A DNA stretch of 64,000 bases from Nepenthes gracilis (lineage: Eukaryota; Streptophyta; Magnoliopsida; Caryophyllales; Nepenthaceae), in the NCBI GenBank assembly GCA_033239525.1, contig BSYO01000004.1:5185701-5249700 (forward strand), in the 5' to 3' direction. The translations under genes and the position numbers were made by a program. Positions 24,401-37,499 of this stretch are shown in pieces. How positions within the stretch are numbered: position 1 is the stretch's first letter; every line of letters starts with the position of its first letter. The notes below the pieces were generated by a model. It made no database searches, was not told the origin of the DNA, and saw only the letters and a list, made by a program, of their open reading frames with translations.

Positions 24401-27400
24401 AAGCCGAATCCCAATTAAACCAAAGCATCAATTAGCAACTATAATTCTATTTCATCCGTTCGTGTTGACATTAATATATTAAAACATTTCAACACCCTTA
24501 AAATTTATAAAACAAATAGCCCGCATTATTATACTGATCCCTTGCTATATAATCTGAGCCTCTCTAATATGAAAGGTTAACAAAAATTAAAACAAAAGTG
24601 ATTCAATTGCTCAATAAGGTATATATAATTTCATATGTGGATATATATCAACGAAACTTGTTGGAATTATATCATGATCGGAAGTCTGAAATGCTGATAG
24701 CATTATTTTTCGATAAATCATGCTAAAGCCAATTATTAAAGATTTAAATTATGCCAAAATTTATATAATAAGTCATGCCAAAAGTGTGCCAATACATACA
24801 ATATGCTTAAATCATGCTAATATATGAATGGATTAATAATCAGTGATGATCTCACCAATAAAAAACAAATATTAAAGATTGGGCTATGATTGCGTCCATA
24901 TAGCCAAAGGCCATATGCTGCTATTCAGAGTTTTTAAGTAGTCAGTCTACATATAATCCTGTAGATCAGATTGAACGTGCTTTTCTGACCCGAAATGATA
25001 GGTTTAACTTTCGATTTACTAATAATATATTAGGATATGTCCGGATATATTTTATTAATTCTCTACAATAGTTTATACTTAGTCAACTTGAAAGCTTTAC
25101 TTAAATACGAATATTTCTTAATTTAATTTTTCTCATGCCGGAGAAAAATTATTTTCTTTTTTAAAACTTATGTGGAATTTTCTTTCATATTTCTTCAATA
25201 TGTGACATACAGAAAAATTATGGACATGTAGAAAATAATCAGGTATAAATTGAAGGCATGTAAAAGCTTAAATGTATATTTTATAAAAATTGCAAAAACT
25301 GTTTTTCAGAAAATATAGGAATTTAGCAAAGTTCAAATGATTTCTCTTAATTATAAACATGCATGGATTATTATATGAGAACTTAAGACTTGCAAAAGCA
25401 TATGCATAAAACCTGAAGACATGTAGTAACATTTAACAGAGAATTTGAGGCAAGCAAGAACAATGTTGCAAAAATTCGACACTTAAATATGATTTACTTG
25501 GATTTAAGATATGTATTTCATTAAATTGTATGAAATGAGATTGAACTCACATGCATGCAAAGTATAATTTTAAATACGAAAATAACACATTTATGAGTAT
25601 TTGGAATAAAAAATGCTTATAGAGATCAGAAATGAACAATAACAAACGAAGAATGGGCTTGAATGTACTTTGCCTCTACTTGATTTCTAGTAAAAGATCT
25701 TTGATTTCACCTTAATTTTTTTTTCTTCTGTTTCTCTCTTCTCTCTGTTTCATTCTTCTCTTTTTTCTCTCTTCTCTCTAAATTCCAACAAAAATAACCC
25801 AAAATCGACTAAGGGGCCTATTTGTAGAAAACTTGTGCATATGCACTAATTAGGTGTGGATCAGGAGTTGAGACACAATCCATACCATACACGAACGTCC
25901 CTCAGGCGCGAATTAAGTACCAACGTTTTGTCTTTAATATATACGTGCATTAATCTGGCACACATCAGGCAAGGATATTGTTCTACCTAAAATATATATG
26001 AGCATCTTAGAGGCGTCCATCAAATGTATACTTACTGTCTAAAATACATATAGGCATGGATCAGGTGCTACTCAGCCTAATTTAATCTGGTCTGAAATTT
26101 AATTTTTTGACCCAAAATTTCAATTGATCCGTTTAATTAAATTAATCATAATTAAAATGATATTTTAGGACTTATACCTTATACTTAATGTGGCAACAAC
26201 TATAAGCCAAATGAATCTTCACTTAAATAGAAGAATAGTTGTGGTGTGAAACCACTCAAAGAAAGGTGGCTAAAGGATGAATCAGAAATCAGACCTAATT
26301 TCTTTCAATTAATTCCACACTTTTCATTTATTGATTAGATCAATTATAGTATAAGCTCACTCTATGTGCATGTATGAGTGAAGGTGGCCAAAATGATGGT
26401 ATGAGACAAATTAGGGCATTCACATTATAATTATGGTTAAGTTTGTACTTAATTCTCTATTTAGCTAGTTTTTATTTTATTTATTATACCCACAATATAT
26501 ATTAATATCGCAGTAAATCCTAACTATTATTCAAAGGTACTAAAACTAACTATTGGTTGTCAGTGGAACAATTGCCAAGATACCCATCTGAAGACTTTGT
26601 ACATCCAATCCAACCGTTCCTAGCCTTGAATTTAGTTTAGACTTGTCTGTAATTAATAGCTCATTAACTATTCTCATTAGTAATCCCTCCCGTCAAAAGT
26701 CAAATAAACCCGAGTCTAAACATTAGAGTATTACACACTGAGTTTGTAATTTGTAAAGCAAAATTATGTAAAGTTCAAAAAATCAACTACCTTTGACTTT
26801 TGGTATTTTTGGGGTGTAAGAGAGGAAATTAGAAATCAAAATGGTGTATATGGTAGAAATTTATTGTTATACTTTGTCTAAGTAGATATCACCAATTTTC
26901 TACTCAATAAACGTAAACTATCTAAGCTCTATAAATCTCTGGTAAATCATATGGAATAAGTATCCTTACTTTTTTTCTTGTCATACTAGATGCAGATTGA
27001 TTTGATGATCCAAGAGACTCAATTGGGTTGGGTTAAGGCATGATTCTACATAGAGACATTTGGGGAGGGTTGATGTAATCTTACACCCTTGCATTGTAGA
27101 TAGGGATTGCTTTCATGTTTTGAATATGTAATGTTGACCTCTCAATAAAGGACCTTAGTGTTAAAACTGGAAAAGGAATTTTCCTTATTATGGGGCCATC
27201 TCATATCAGTGGACTGTGGTGTTAACATCATTTCTCCTTTTTTGGATGTATAAGGTATTGTGGAAATCTATTATTAATGTAAAGCCACTGTTTGCATGCT
27301 ATGATGCAAGTGAAAGCTTTTGCATTATGTTTCCTTGAGATGCCGTCTGCAGCAGAAGATGATGTTCTGATTGAAAATTTGTAAATTTAAATTATTGATG

Positions 27401-30212
27401 GAGTAATCAGGATATTTTTCTTGTTCAAAATCTTTTTTTATATGTAAAAGCAGTAACTTTAAGGTGGATGCCAGTGCAATAAGACATTATATAAAAAGTG
27501 ATAAAGCAAAATTCCATCATCAGATGATGGTTCGAATGATAAAATCCTTGAGAGAAAAGACACGATTAAACCAGTCCCCTACACATTAGGGCTGTCTACC
27601 ATCAAGATTCTGGTATTATGTTCCTTTTGTACCAAATATCATCACAAAATTGCTTCTAGAATTTTGACCTAGATGTCATCTCAGATGTTGCAGCTAAGAA
27701 ACCATTACAGAGCGGAGACATCCTGTGAATAGTGTCAGCTTGCGGCCTAACACCCATTAAAGCCTAAGCAGAAGCCCCAATTCTTCGAGTAAAGCAGCAA
27801 TGGAGAAAAATGTGATTATTTCAAACAGAGTTCAATTACACCAGAATTCAGTAGCAAGAACAAACTGAGGATAAACTGTATATACATGAATTCCAAACAA
27901 CTGAATTCTTCACCTGCCGATGCCCCTGTGATATTGATCAATCGAGGCAGTAAATTCTGCCCCTCCATAATGAAATCTGCTGGAAAGTGTCAGACAAAAT
28001 TTCATTCTCATTTACATTCTCAAAACAACTGTGTACTTATCAGCAACTAGTAAAAAAAATACTAGGAAACTGCAGCTTTGAAGGTGCTCTTTTTAAAGTC
28101 AATCACTCTGCCAAAATCTGATGTGAGTCACCAATGCCAACAACAAATGATAAATCAGCTTGAAAATTTTCCCAGCCCTTTTAAAACTGCCGCCCCAATT
28201 AGTGCAGAGAGTTAGCTCTGCGCACCAACCTGAATGCTCCCCTCCATTTTTTGGCAGAAATTGTCATTCTCAATAAGTTGTTCCTCTCCACCATACATTT
28301 CCATAATCACTTTAATCGACAACTCTCAAAAATCTGCAAATTTTTTATTTGAATTCCCCTTTATCCAAGGGAGGTGGGAATTGTAAAAATATCTCATTTA
28401 GCAAAGTGAAATTCGGTAAGGTGTATACCCACAAGGCCACAATTACCCCTTAAAGTTTTTTGACGAGGCACCCAAGCTTCTTAGCAACTGAAGAAAGGGA
28501 GGGAAACGTGATAAAAATTGGTTGGCAATGAAGAGATTGTATTCTTGAACCCTATCCATGCCCCCATCCCCTTTAATAAGCATTGCTTTTTCCACATATA
28601 CAAAGTTTCAGCTTTACAAATACTTATATGTTGCACCTGAAGGGCAACTTGAGTGTTTGATAGAGAGAGAAGTTTTAGTACAATTAAAAATATTAGCCTA
28701 AATCTGTCTGTGAGCATTATTGCCAAACACCAATGGTTTATACTTTTGTAAATACATCATAAGCGACGAAAAGTCTCAAGAGCATCTCAAACATAGAATA
28801 TTCTTCTTATCACTACACAATAAAATTGTTTTATAAACAAAGTACTTAAATGCAGACTTCCCGTTGACAATGAAACCCATTTGAGTAGTCCTTTTTAAAA
28901 CCATGCTCAACTGCCTGAGGAATCACCCGGCTCAGGACTTCCATAATTAATGTAGGCAATCACTTTGTTGCAGACTTCTTGAATCCTTTAAACATCGATG
29001 CAGTTCACCATTTGCAATAACTGAATACTTAAAAGAGAAAATACACCATCTAATCCAGCTGGTTTGATGTTCAAATTTCCCTGTTTTTCAGCTTAATTCA
29101 GACCAGTACATTAATTTGGCTGCCTGATTTTACTGTAGAATCTGCATGGTTATTCTGCAGGGTTAATCACTGGTCGTGCACACCTCAAATCCTTTTCTGA
29201 ATCTCTTTTTTTTTTTTTTCTACTTTTAGTATTATGTGTCAGAATGACCTTTTATTTGGTCAAAGTAGACAGTGCATATGCTCTTGTATTGGTCATTCAT
29301 CATGATCGTTGTCATGGTGGACGTTATATTTATTCTGTATTCATTCTTTCTTATTTTTGAAGTACAGTTTCTTGTTTTAAGTTGTCCTTCGCTTTTAACT
29401 GTGTAGTTCAACTTACACATAATGATGATAATCCTTTGAACAGGTGGATTATGCATGTACACCTGAAGAAGTGCAGCAGCATTTCCAGTCATGTGGGACG
29501 GTAAATAGAATCACTATTCGGACTAATAAGTTCGGGCAACCAAAGGGTTATGCCTATGTGGAATTCCTTGAGCCAGAGGCTGTGCAAGAGGCTCTCCGAC
29601 TCAACGAGTCTGAACTACACGGTCGCCAGTTGAAGGTTTGGTTATGGCTCTTCTATGCGCCCCAAATGGAGTGCTGTTAAGGTCCTCTCATTGTACAAGC
29701 TCTCGCATTTGCCTAACGATCAGGATTAAAAGTTGGGTGAACAAATGGTGGGAATTGTATCGAGTGATAGAAATGAATATTTAATCTTCTATTGTTCATT
29801 CATCCAATTTCTAGTCCTGGCCGTTAGGTGAAGGGTGTGAGAGCCTATTCACCCGGCGGACATGACAGCTCTCTACCAGATGATAATCCATTATGTTGGA
29901 GTCGTCTTCTCCTCCAGTTCTGAATTTTTTTTTGATATTAATTGAAGGTATCAGCCAAAAGAACCAATATTCCAGGAATGAAGCAGTTTCGCCCTCGCCG
30001 TCCGAACCCATACATGGGGGGCTATCCTTTCAGTGGAGGGGCTTATCCAACTCCTTACATGTACAACCCTTACAGTTACGGGTATGTTATTTGAATGCCC
30101 GTTGTCTTCTAGTTCTCCTTCAAGGCAATGAATCTTCTTTTTTATAATTTCTTCCTGTTGCAGGAAAGTTCCCAGGTTCAGAATGCCGTCCGTGCGCTAT
30201 GGTCCATACTAG
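18478..30212 (+). CDS. PABN: Nuclear polyadenylate-binding protein (PABN/PABP2 type), 6 exons
   Basis: Binds nascent poly(A) tails in the nucleus and stimulates poly(A) polymerase. Exons: 18478-18546, 18654-18756, 19476-19546, 29444-29635, 29948-30081, 30164-30212; all introns GT..AG and phases agree, giving 205 residues with stop TAG at 30210-30212. Exon 2 encodes the helical coiled region ([23 protein letters not shown]), exons 3-4 the single RRM (RNP2-like SVFVGNVDYACT; RNP1-like KGYAYVEF), and exons 5-6 an Arg/Gly/Tyr/Pro-rich tail ([17 protein letters not shown] ... [12 protein letters not shown]). Family proteins are about 220 residues; the short N-terminus lacks much of the usual acidic stretch. 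Intron 3 is about 9.9 kb. The first exon and intron 1 ends are the least certain: codons for SDLSKLEEL in another frame just before exon 2 suggest an older exon extension. Confidence 0.92.
21876..21934. repeat. Short tandem duplication in PABN intron 3
   Basis: A 25-base sequence beginning AGCAGTTATCCGG occurs at 21876-21900 and again at 21910-21934, a period of 34 bp, with further similarity upstream (AAGACTTG/AAGTCTTC). Confidence 0.85.
22288..26735 (-). mobile_element. Probable solo LTR or nested LTR element inside PABN intron 3
   Basis: The block starts TGGAATCTCACC and ends GAGTATTACA, so in minus orientation it begins TGTAATACTC, which resembles chromovirus LTR starts. It is flanked by the same five bases CACTG at 22283-22287 and 26736-26740. 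Inside, minus-strand promoter-like sequence (TACAAATAGG near 25820, then a TCTCTCTT-rich leader in plus view) supports an LTR. A second promoter/leader-like stretch near 23960-24070 suggests either a very long LTR or a nest of two. No primer site, gag or pol motif was found. Confidence 0.55.
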
Positions 30213-33100
30213 TGAAATGTTTGAATTAAGCTCGAGATGTGATTCATTTCTGAGGATAAAGATTGAATTTTATGAAATACCCTTTAGCCTTCACTGTTGT
30301 TCTGTTTGATGACTACTCGGATTCTCAATTTGGTTTCTCTAATTATATACTGGTAGGGCAAGTACTTTCAGCAGGTGTTATTTGCAAACTGCCTTCTCCT
30401 CCCTCCCTCAAGCTGCAAGCCATCACTTTTCCCCCCCACTATCAACCATTTGAGGCTCTCCCACCCATCCAACCATCGCGGCGGGTGTCTCTCATTAGGA
30501 CTTTTCATTTTCTTTTTATTTCACTTTATACTCCCGATGATGAGTACCTTAACCTAATAATTTAAACGGTTTAAATTATGATACCCCATGAAAACGTGTT
30601 ATTTTATTAATGTGTCGTTCTAGTTATTATGGCGAAATCTTTATTGTTAGCTATACTGGAGGTTGCTAAAATGGAATGATTTTAGCTGCCCTTACCAGGC
30701 GATTGTTATTGGTGCCTCATGGTCCTATGCCAAGGTTTCATCGAGTTGGAAGTGTGAGGCTCTTAAGATTAACACAATTGATAAATTTTTAAATAAAATT
30801 ATTTCTATGAAAGGCAAGCAAATGGGAAGCATTTAGATTGATCCGAGAGACCATACAATTGTCTAAGCTGAGCTCATACAAGGGTTGCCATTTTGATTAT
30901 TGACTGTGCAATTGTATGCTAATTTATATCTGCTTTTGATAATTTTTATATAAATAGATATATAAGTTAACGAATAATTTTTAAAAAAATCAATTATTCT
31001 ATCTGAAAATATATATTACCACTATAATATCTAGCTCCTTGTTACACTGCCCGTGCCGGACCGATTACGATCACCATGCCATAGATTACAGCTGTTGGCC
31101 TCCTGGTAACCACCACAGCAGCCACCGCCACGGTTGCTGTCACTGCAATTTCGTCACCGGCCAGCAGCCTTTGCCACAGCCAGGAATTTGGGAATAAACA
31201 GTGCACCTTAGATAATAAATTATAACAATTTCCCTAGAAATTAAGCTGGAAAGAAATTATTATACACTCTTAGCCAAGCATACGCTTAGCCGTGCTTCAG
31301 CTTACAGCTTAGGCCAGTGAACTTTTGTTATTTTTTGAAGTTTTCTACCTCGAAAATAACATTGTTCTTCCACGGTCCTTACGTTCAAAGACGAGAAAGC
31401 TTCTACTGAATTTTTCAAAAAATCTAATAGGTGTTCTCTCACAATCACATTAATTAAAAATTTTAAACTAATAGACTATAAAAAAATGTTTAATCAATTT
31501 TTAAACAACCGTCGGAATTACACAAAAGATTATTAAAAAAAAGAAACGACCACGTTATAATCTTGTGAAAAGATTATTAGCAACAAAAGCCAAAAACCTG
31601 TATTTTACATATCAGCCAAAATATCAACTGCATCAGATAATGTAAAAATATATTATAATGTTATTACAGTATCAACAAATATTAACATTGGAGAATCCCG
31701 ATACTGATACATATCAACTAATACATATCGTGTCGACGATATTTCAATCAATATTAGACTTTAGAGTCCTGGGTTTAGGAAACTACCATAACATCCTAAA
31801 AGATATGAACCAAATAAAATAAAACCAATCTACTCAAGTTCTGTGAGCACATAGTGGGTGAATAATTGCATATATCCCACTGGTTCGAGCCCGTGAACTG
31901 CTGCACCCTACAATGGAAAAAGCTCTTTTTATGCCACTTTACTTCTCTGCTTCATAAGTCCCGGACCATGCTGAGGAAAGAATGCCATTTTACAACTATA
32001 ACTTCTGCTTTATTACGAGTTGGAGTCGAACCAACACTATTGTACAAAAAGATTATGCAGAAGAATCTGTGCGTCAAAACAAATCAGGAAATTCGCCCAA
32101 ATTTGAACAAAATATGAATATAAAAGATCATAATTAACGAAATTTGTCATTTCTTAATGATAGTATTTCAACTGAGTTATTGATAATCTTAAAAGATAAA
32201 CATCAGTAATTGATAATATCTTCTCAATTACAACAGATAATTTTTAAAAATTATTTAAAGGTAAGGAAAAGATAAATAACCCAAATTTCTAAATTCGCGG
32301 CAAGGCAATCAGTGAAGTGGTGCATGTCACAAAGCAAGTAGCTAGGCAATTTCTTCTAGATCTTAAAGCTCGCATTCTTGTCTTGATATTAGGGAGCGAG
32401 TCAGTCATTTACTTTTGAGAAACAAGAACAAAACCAGGAAAAATAATCTCTAAAAATTAAACCTAAATTGAAACAATGCGATCAACTCAGAAGGTAGCTT
32501 GTAATGGCCATCATTGTGGCAGGTTAAACAAATACCTGAAACTCTCAGACTCGAACATTTTACTGAGTGGTGAGAGGTTGATTTAATGTAGTTGTTGGGC
32601 ACATAACATCTGGTCATGGACGTGCAGAGACATGGAAGATGATTTTGAGCTCCAAACTGCAAGACAAATGCATTTAGTCTGAGTCAGTATTTTTTGGGAA
32701 ATCTTATCGATGGCTCTCAAAAGGCAATGGTGTAATGTAAAAATAACTTGATGCCCAGTATAGAATAAAGATAATGTTGCACGTAACCCGTAATTGCTTG
32801 ATAATGTATAATATTCAATAGCATGGACAATATTGGGAATGCAACATAGTAGGGATATCTTTTAGGAGATGACAGTAGTGTACACGTAAAATTACTCTTG
32901 AAGAGTAAAGAATTGAGTAATCTTTACCATGTAATTCTAGGCTTGCAAAACATTTATATTCCACAAGTTACCAATCGTTAGTCAAAATGTACTACTATCA
33001 GAAAATTTTTATCATGGTCCTCAACTGAATTGGACTAATTTTTGGATAAGGATTTCACATATCTGAAATTTTCGAGATAAAAAATCTGAAGGCCATCAAT
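30213..33100. other. PABN 3' flank and intergenic DNA
   Basis: The PABN 3' UTR and polyadenylation region should lie in the first few hundred bases. A short GC-richer island at about 31045-31185 (GCCACCGCCACGG region) has no frame I can name. The remainder is AT-rich without supported genes. Confidence 0.5.
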
Positions 33101-35211
33101 CCAACATACACAGTTCTTACACAAGTTGTATTCACTGCAGGCCAGCAATCCTCCATTTGGTGCAGGAAAATGTTATCCCCCTAATTTCATTCAAGGGAAG
33201 CTAAGTGGCAAATAACAAGTAATATCAGACATAAAAAAACCTCAACTTTTTCAGGTCAACTGCAGAACTTGTGCGTGCTTCGTTCAGTCAGTCACAGTTC
33301 AACTAGTTACTAGGAGTGGATCGTAGTCCTCTTCTACTGTGAATGATGCTGCAAAGACTTGTGCCATAACATTGGGAGTGTCGTTCAACCAGAAACATGA
33401 TTTCCAAATATTCGAATAATGCCAGTACTCATAAGGGATGCACCAAAAATGTGGTTGCTCCCTTTTATCTATAGCTACTAAGTTATTAGAATGCTTAATG
33501 AAGCATACTTCAAGAAGTCCCACAGTTCTGGTTAGAAGCACCTACAGTTATGAAATCTATAAAATCACACAATGAAAAAATCTTGGTTGGCCCAAAATGT
33601 CCACAGCCTTTAAAAAGTGGTCAGATCTGCACTTGTTTGGCTACTGCTCCAGTACGTGCTTTAGGATTTAACTCACAAGCTTGGAGCTTCATTTCAACTA
33701 CTTCCTAAGACGGATCAAACTTATCAGTATACTTTAATCCTACTGGTTTTCCAAATTAATCCTGTGGATACATATAATTTAAATTTCCAAATGCCACAAC
33801 CAGCACTTCTCTCCCACTTATGTAATTCAAATACTGCCTCTTACAATTTCTGTTAGAATTTTCATAAATCATCCCCAGCCTTAAAGCCTGTAATAGCACG
33901 GCATCATCACTCAGTTTTGCTGATGTGAATTTATCTACTAGTCTGACAGAAGAATTAAACTAGGAAAAAAAGGATTTTGGTAAACGTTGTTTTCTGTCTT
34001 TCTTTAATTTCGGGAAGAGGGTGAGCCTTGGCACAATACTAGTTGTTCCATTTTTTTTACCAGAAAGTCACAGGCTTAAATCACGGGCTTAAATCACAAA
34101 AATAGCTTCTCCACAGTGAAGTAAGGCTATATACACTTGACCCTCCAAATCATAGAATGCGGGAGTCTCATACACTACATGACCTTTAATTTCCCTTATA
34201 GAAAGAATTTAACCAGGAGAAAAACTAAACGAAAGCATTTATACATGAAATATAAAATCTGGGATTTCCAAACTCCTTAATGATTGTGTACTGAACATAA
34301 TTCTTAATGATAATATCATATATAATGATATTTGTCTACATATCAGACGTAAACCAAGTCACTATGATCTGGCTGTATAGCATGAACAATTAAGAGATTG
34401 TGAAAACATATGCAATTCAATTGGCTACATATTATATTAACAAAAATAATCCAAATGAAATAGAAAAGGAATGAAAGATTGGGGGAGGGGGGTAGAATTC
34501 TAAAGATGCTTTACTCTAAGCAAGAAAGCACAACAGCAAGTTTTGCACTGGAATCTTGACACTTCAGGTAACTCCAACCAATTAGAAACGAGATCCGATA
34601 ATACAGAGGCCCTATAAAATAATAGGTGGCCTAATACATGAGGCTTCCTGCATTGTGGAGATTTGGAGACATGCGAAGCACTAATGAAAGACAAATAAAA
34701 TATAACAAGAATAGAAAGAATTGTTAGAAATAGAAAGGCTAGCATATGTTTTGCACATTCCTATTTCAGATATCCTGTGAATTTGGCCTTTACTAGGCTC
34801 TGTGATAATTGCATGTTACATGATGACAATTAGAGGTAACACCAAAACAATTCTCCATCTGCATCGTTTTCCATAGAGCGCCTGTTGTATCCAGAAGAAC
34901 ATGACTTTCTTATGACACAAGACATATATTGTGATCATAAACGCAAAAAATTTCACTACTTGCAGCCAATCCATTAGACAATGTGGCTTTGTATATCTTT
35001 TTTTTCTCTCTCTGTGCGTTTCTTTATTTGAGTTTCATTTCCTTGTCATTTGTCAAAGATGCGGCTAGAGACTGGAGTTCAATTTCTTCAGACTTGCGAT
35101 TGAAGAAATTGGGCTATGTCATATAGGAATAATGAATCTTTTCATTTTATTAGATATCTTCCATTCAACATCATAACTAAAACTCTTCGCCATCATCAGT
35201 ATATAGACGTA

Positions 35212-35237
35212 GAAAGAGAGAGAGAGAGAGAGAGAGA
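35212..35237. repeat. GA microsatellite
   Basis: Run of GA dinucleotides (plus strand) next to the 155-bp tandem repeat block. No function implied. Confidence 0.9.
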
Positions 35238-35283
35238 TTGTGATCAATAGAAAAAGAACTGATGCCATAAATGCAATGAGAAT

Positions 35284-35755
35284 GATAACAATTCCCTTAT
35301 ACACATCAATGGAATGTCATGACTTAACACAAATCCATAAGATATCTATCATGAGCTATACTCTATCATTGTGTTGCTACAATATTGACTGACAACTTAA
35401 ACCAAAAGAAGATAGACTGTATCACACAACCGACAAAAATTAACAATTCCCTCATACGCATCAATGGAATATCATGACTCAACACAAATCCATAAGATAT
35501 CTATCATGAGCTATGCTCTATCATTGTCTTGCTACAATATTGACTAACAACTTTAACCAAAGGAAGATAGATTATATCACACAACTGACAGAAATAAACA
35601 ATTCCCTCATACGCATCAATGGAATATCATGACTCAATACAAATTTATAAGATATCTATCATGAGTTATGCTCTATCATTGTGTTGCTACATTATTGACA
35701 AACAACATTAACCAAAAGATGATAGACTGTATCACACAACTGACAGAAATTATTA
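35284..35755. repeat. 155-bp tandem repeat, three copies
   Basis: The landmark AACAATTCCCT begins at 35287, 35442 and 35597, a constant step of 155 bp. Each unit contains CATGACT, AGATATCTATCATGAG, TTGCTACA and ATAGA..TATCACACAAC. The other segmental copy (about 52060-52250) has a single diverged unit, so the expansion happened in this copy after the duplication. Confidence 0.9.
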
Positions 35756-35799
35756 GCCAGCAATTGATTTAGACCTTCAGGAGAAAACAAAGACTAGTA

Positions 35800-36384
35800 A
35801 AAGCCGTGTCCATGTGCAAAATTATTGAGATGATGAAGCACTGGACAGTTAAGGCCTCCCATAAGTCAGCAGCTTATTGCTGTGCTAGATCACATTAAAC
35901 TTTAGTTGCTCCAGTGCCCATTTCAACTCTTCAAGTTCTTTCAGTCCAAGATACTCAACAGGGGCTTGCCACCAAAACTGGCCCTGCCTAGCCTCCCTCA
36001 TCTTGATAAGTTTTTCAACATACTTGCTTTCAGCCTCTAGTTGGTTGTTAAGTAGGGTAAGTTGCACATTAAACTTGCAAACGCGAGAATTTCGATGGGT
36101 TTCAACAAGCTGATCAGTGCCAGTGTCGGGGGAAGGATTGTCGTGGGCCAAGAAACGATCAATCACTCCGTCGACAGAAGGGTGGCCAAAAGAGAAGGCC
36201 TTTTTCCCTCCGGAGAGAAGACAATAATGGCGGCTTCTGCACCACATAAGGTGCGAAGTTCACTTCCTTTCTTAAAGAGACCAGTGTGACGCTTTGAGAA
36301 GGTGACCTGCAGATTGCTTGCTTTCTCCATTTTGACCATATCAAGCTTTTGGCACCCCTTAACCTAATCACAATAGCCATAGGA
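35800..36384 (-). pseudogene. AGL62-like type I MADS-box pseudogene
   Basis: Decayed paralogue of the intact MADS gene at 52295-52909, inside a segmental duplication. On the minus strand the MADS domain is recognisable ([20 protein letters not shown], then [20 protein letters not shown]) but has a stop in frame just upstream, no start codon in frame, and a one-base loss in an A-run at about 36201-36205 that shifts the frame after FSPEG. The rest, in another frame, keeps [18 protein letters not shown] and GQFWWQAPVEYLGLKELEEL, then stops early after FNVI (about 35890), where the intact gene continues for about 40 residues. Sequence resembling that lost tail persists to about 35800. A TATA-like GGATTTATAG (plus view, 36469) is still present upstream. 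Known role of the family: endosperm and female gametophyte transcription factors. Confidence 0.9.
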
Positions 36385-37499
36385 AGAAAAGTAATCCCTA
36401 ATAGAGAAAATAAACAACGATGGTTGGTCCTTCAAGGATGGAATGGATTGCAAGGGGCAGGAAACATGGGGATTTATAGTGAGACTCACCTAACCTGCCA
36501 TCAAAGCAAATGAAATTTGTTACCAAATGGAACAGAATCTGCTGATATTTATTCATGGCCTTGTACACAGTTTCTTACCATACAAAGAGGTTCTCAAATT
36601 GTATCATTGTCAAGTTTGAGTTGTCAAACACTGTCACGAATACCCCAATCTTGCGGTGCAATGCGGGATATTCTCCCTTAACGGGAAAGCTCTTTGGTTT
36701 TACCACCTTGTGTATGACCTCCCTTCAATTCCAAATGAAGACTTAAAGAGGAAAAGTGAAAATAAATAGCATACAACAACAAATTGAGAATTATCAAATA
36801 GAGTGGCTTAGTGCACAAAACTTTCCAATATGTGGACTCTAGGGAACATTAAATATATGTAATCTTTCCCTACATTACAAAGAAGCTGATTTTATGGCTT
36901 GAGTCCATGATTTTTATGTCGCAATGGATCAACCTTTTTACTGTGCCAAGGCTCAACCTCTTGACAATTAACTTTATATTTGGGAAAAAACATGGAGGAT
37001 TTTCAATTTGGGTGAAAATGCTTGTCAAAGGCGATTACTTCTCCCCTTCTGATCTTGTAAAATAGGTAAACATCCCTTAAGTGGGTGCCAAGAAGGCAGC
37101 ACATAAAATGGGTTCAATGGTCTAATCAAGTAGGTCTTCCTAGCATTAAGCATACCTGATTTCAAGCCGAGTTCTTTCAAGCAAATTTTTTTATAGGCAG
37201 TTGCTGTTCTAAAGTAAAGGTTTCAGTCATCCTATCCTAATTCCCAATCATGCATTTAGAGTAAGACGGGCATCTGGCTCTAGTCCTTCTACCACAGAAC
37301 GAGAAAGCAAGAGAGTCGTCAGCGGTGAGCTTCGATATTGGACCAGGGAAGGGATCTCTTTATCTTTTCTTTATAGCATGTTTTGCCATTGATCCTTCTT
37401 TTTCTTAAGACTCAAAATAAGAGACTAACTGCCATTATAGAAGTCCTCTGAAAAATTCTGCCACTTTCAAATAGAAGGCAGAATGTCCAATATTTGTAA

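Larger units (their letters stand above)
19547..29443 (+). other. 9.9 kb intron 3 of PABN
   Basis: Runs from GTGAGT (donor after GGCAAC) to TTTGAACAG (acceptor before GTGGATTAT), splitting the RRM within its first strand. It holds no gene that I recognise. A 34-bp tandem duplication lies at 21876-21934. The block 22288-26735 looks like an inserted LTR-type element. The rest is ordinary AT-rich intron sequence. Confidence 0.9.
33110..36660. repeat. Segmental duplication, copy 1 (with MADS pseudogene)
   Basis: Direct copy of 48460-53165. Shared landmarks in the same order: GAAGCTAAGTGGCAAA (33194; 48534), GTGGTCAGATCTG (33617; 51014), GCAT-C-TTTTCCAT...TTTCTTATGA (34862; 51664), the MADS gene body (35800-36384; 52295-52909) and GGATTTATAG upstream of it (36469; 53006). 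This copy carries extra tandem repeats at 35284-35755 but lacks the LTR found in copy 2. Confidence 0.85.

Noticed and set aside
31875..31900. GGTTCGAGCCC, like a tRNA B box
   Set aside because: No matching A box or cloverleaf arms at the right spacing. The same holds for the minus-strand GGTTCGACTCC near 32025.
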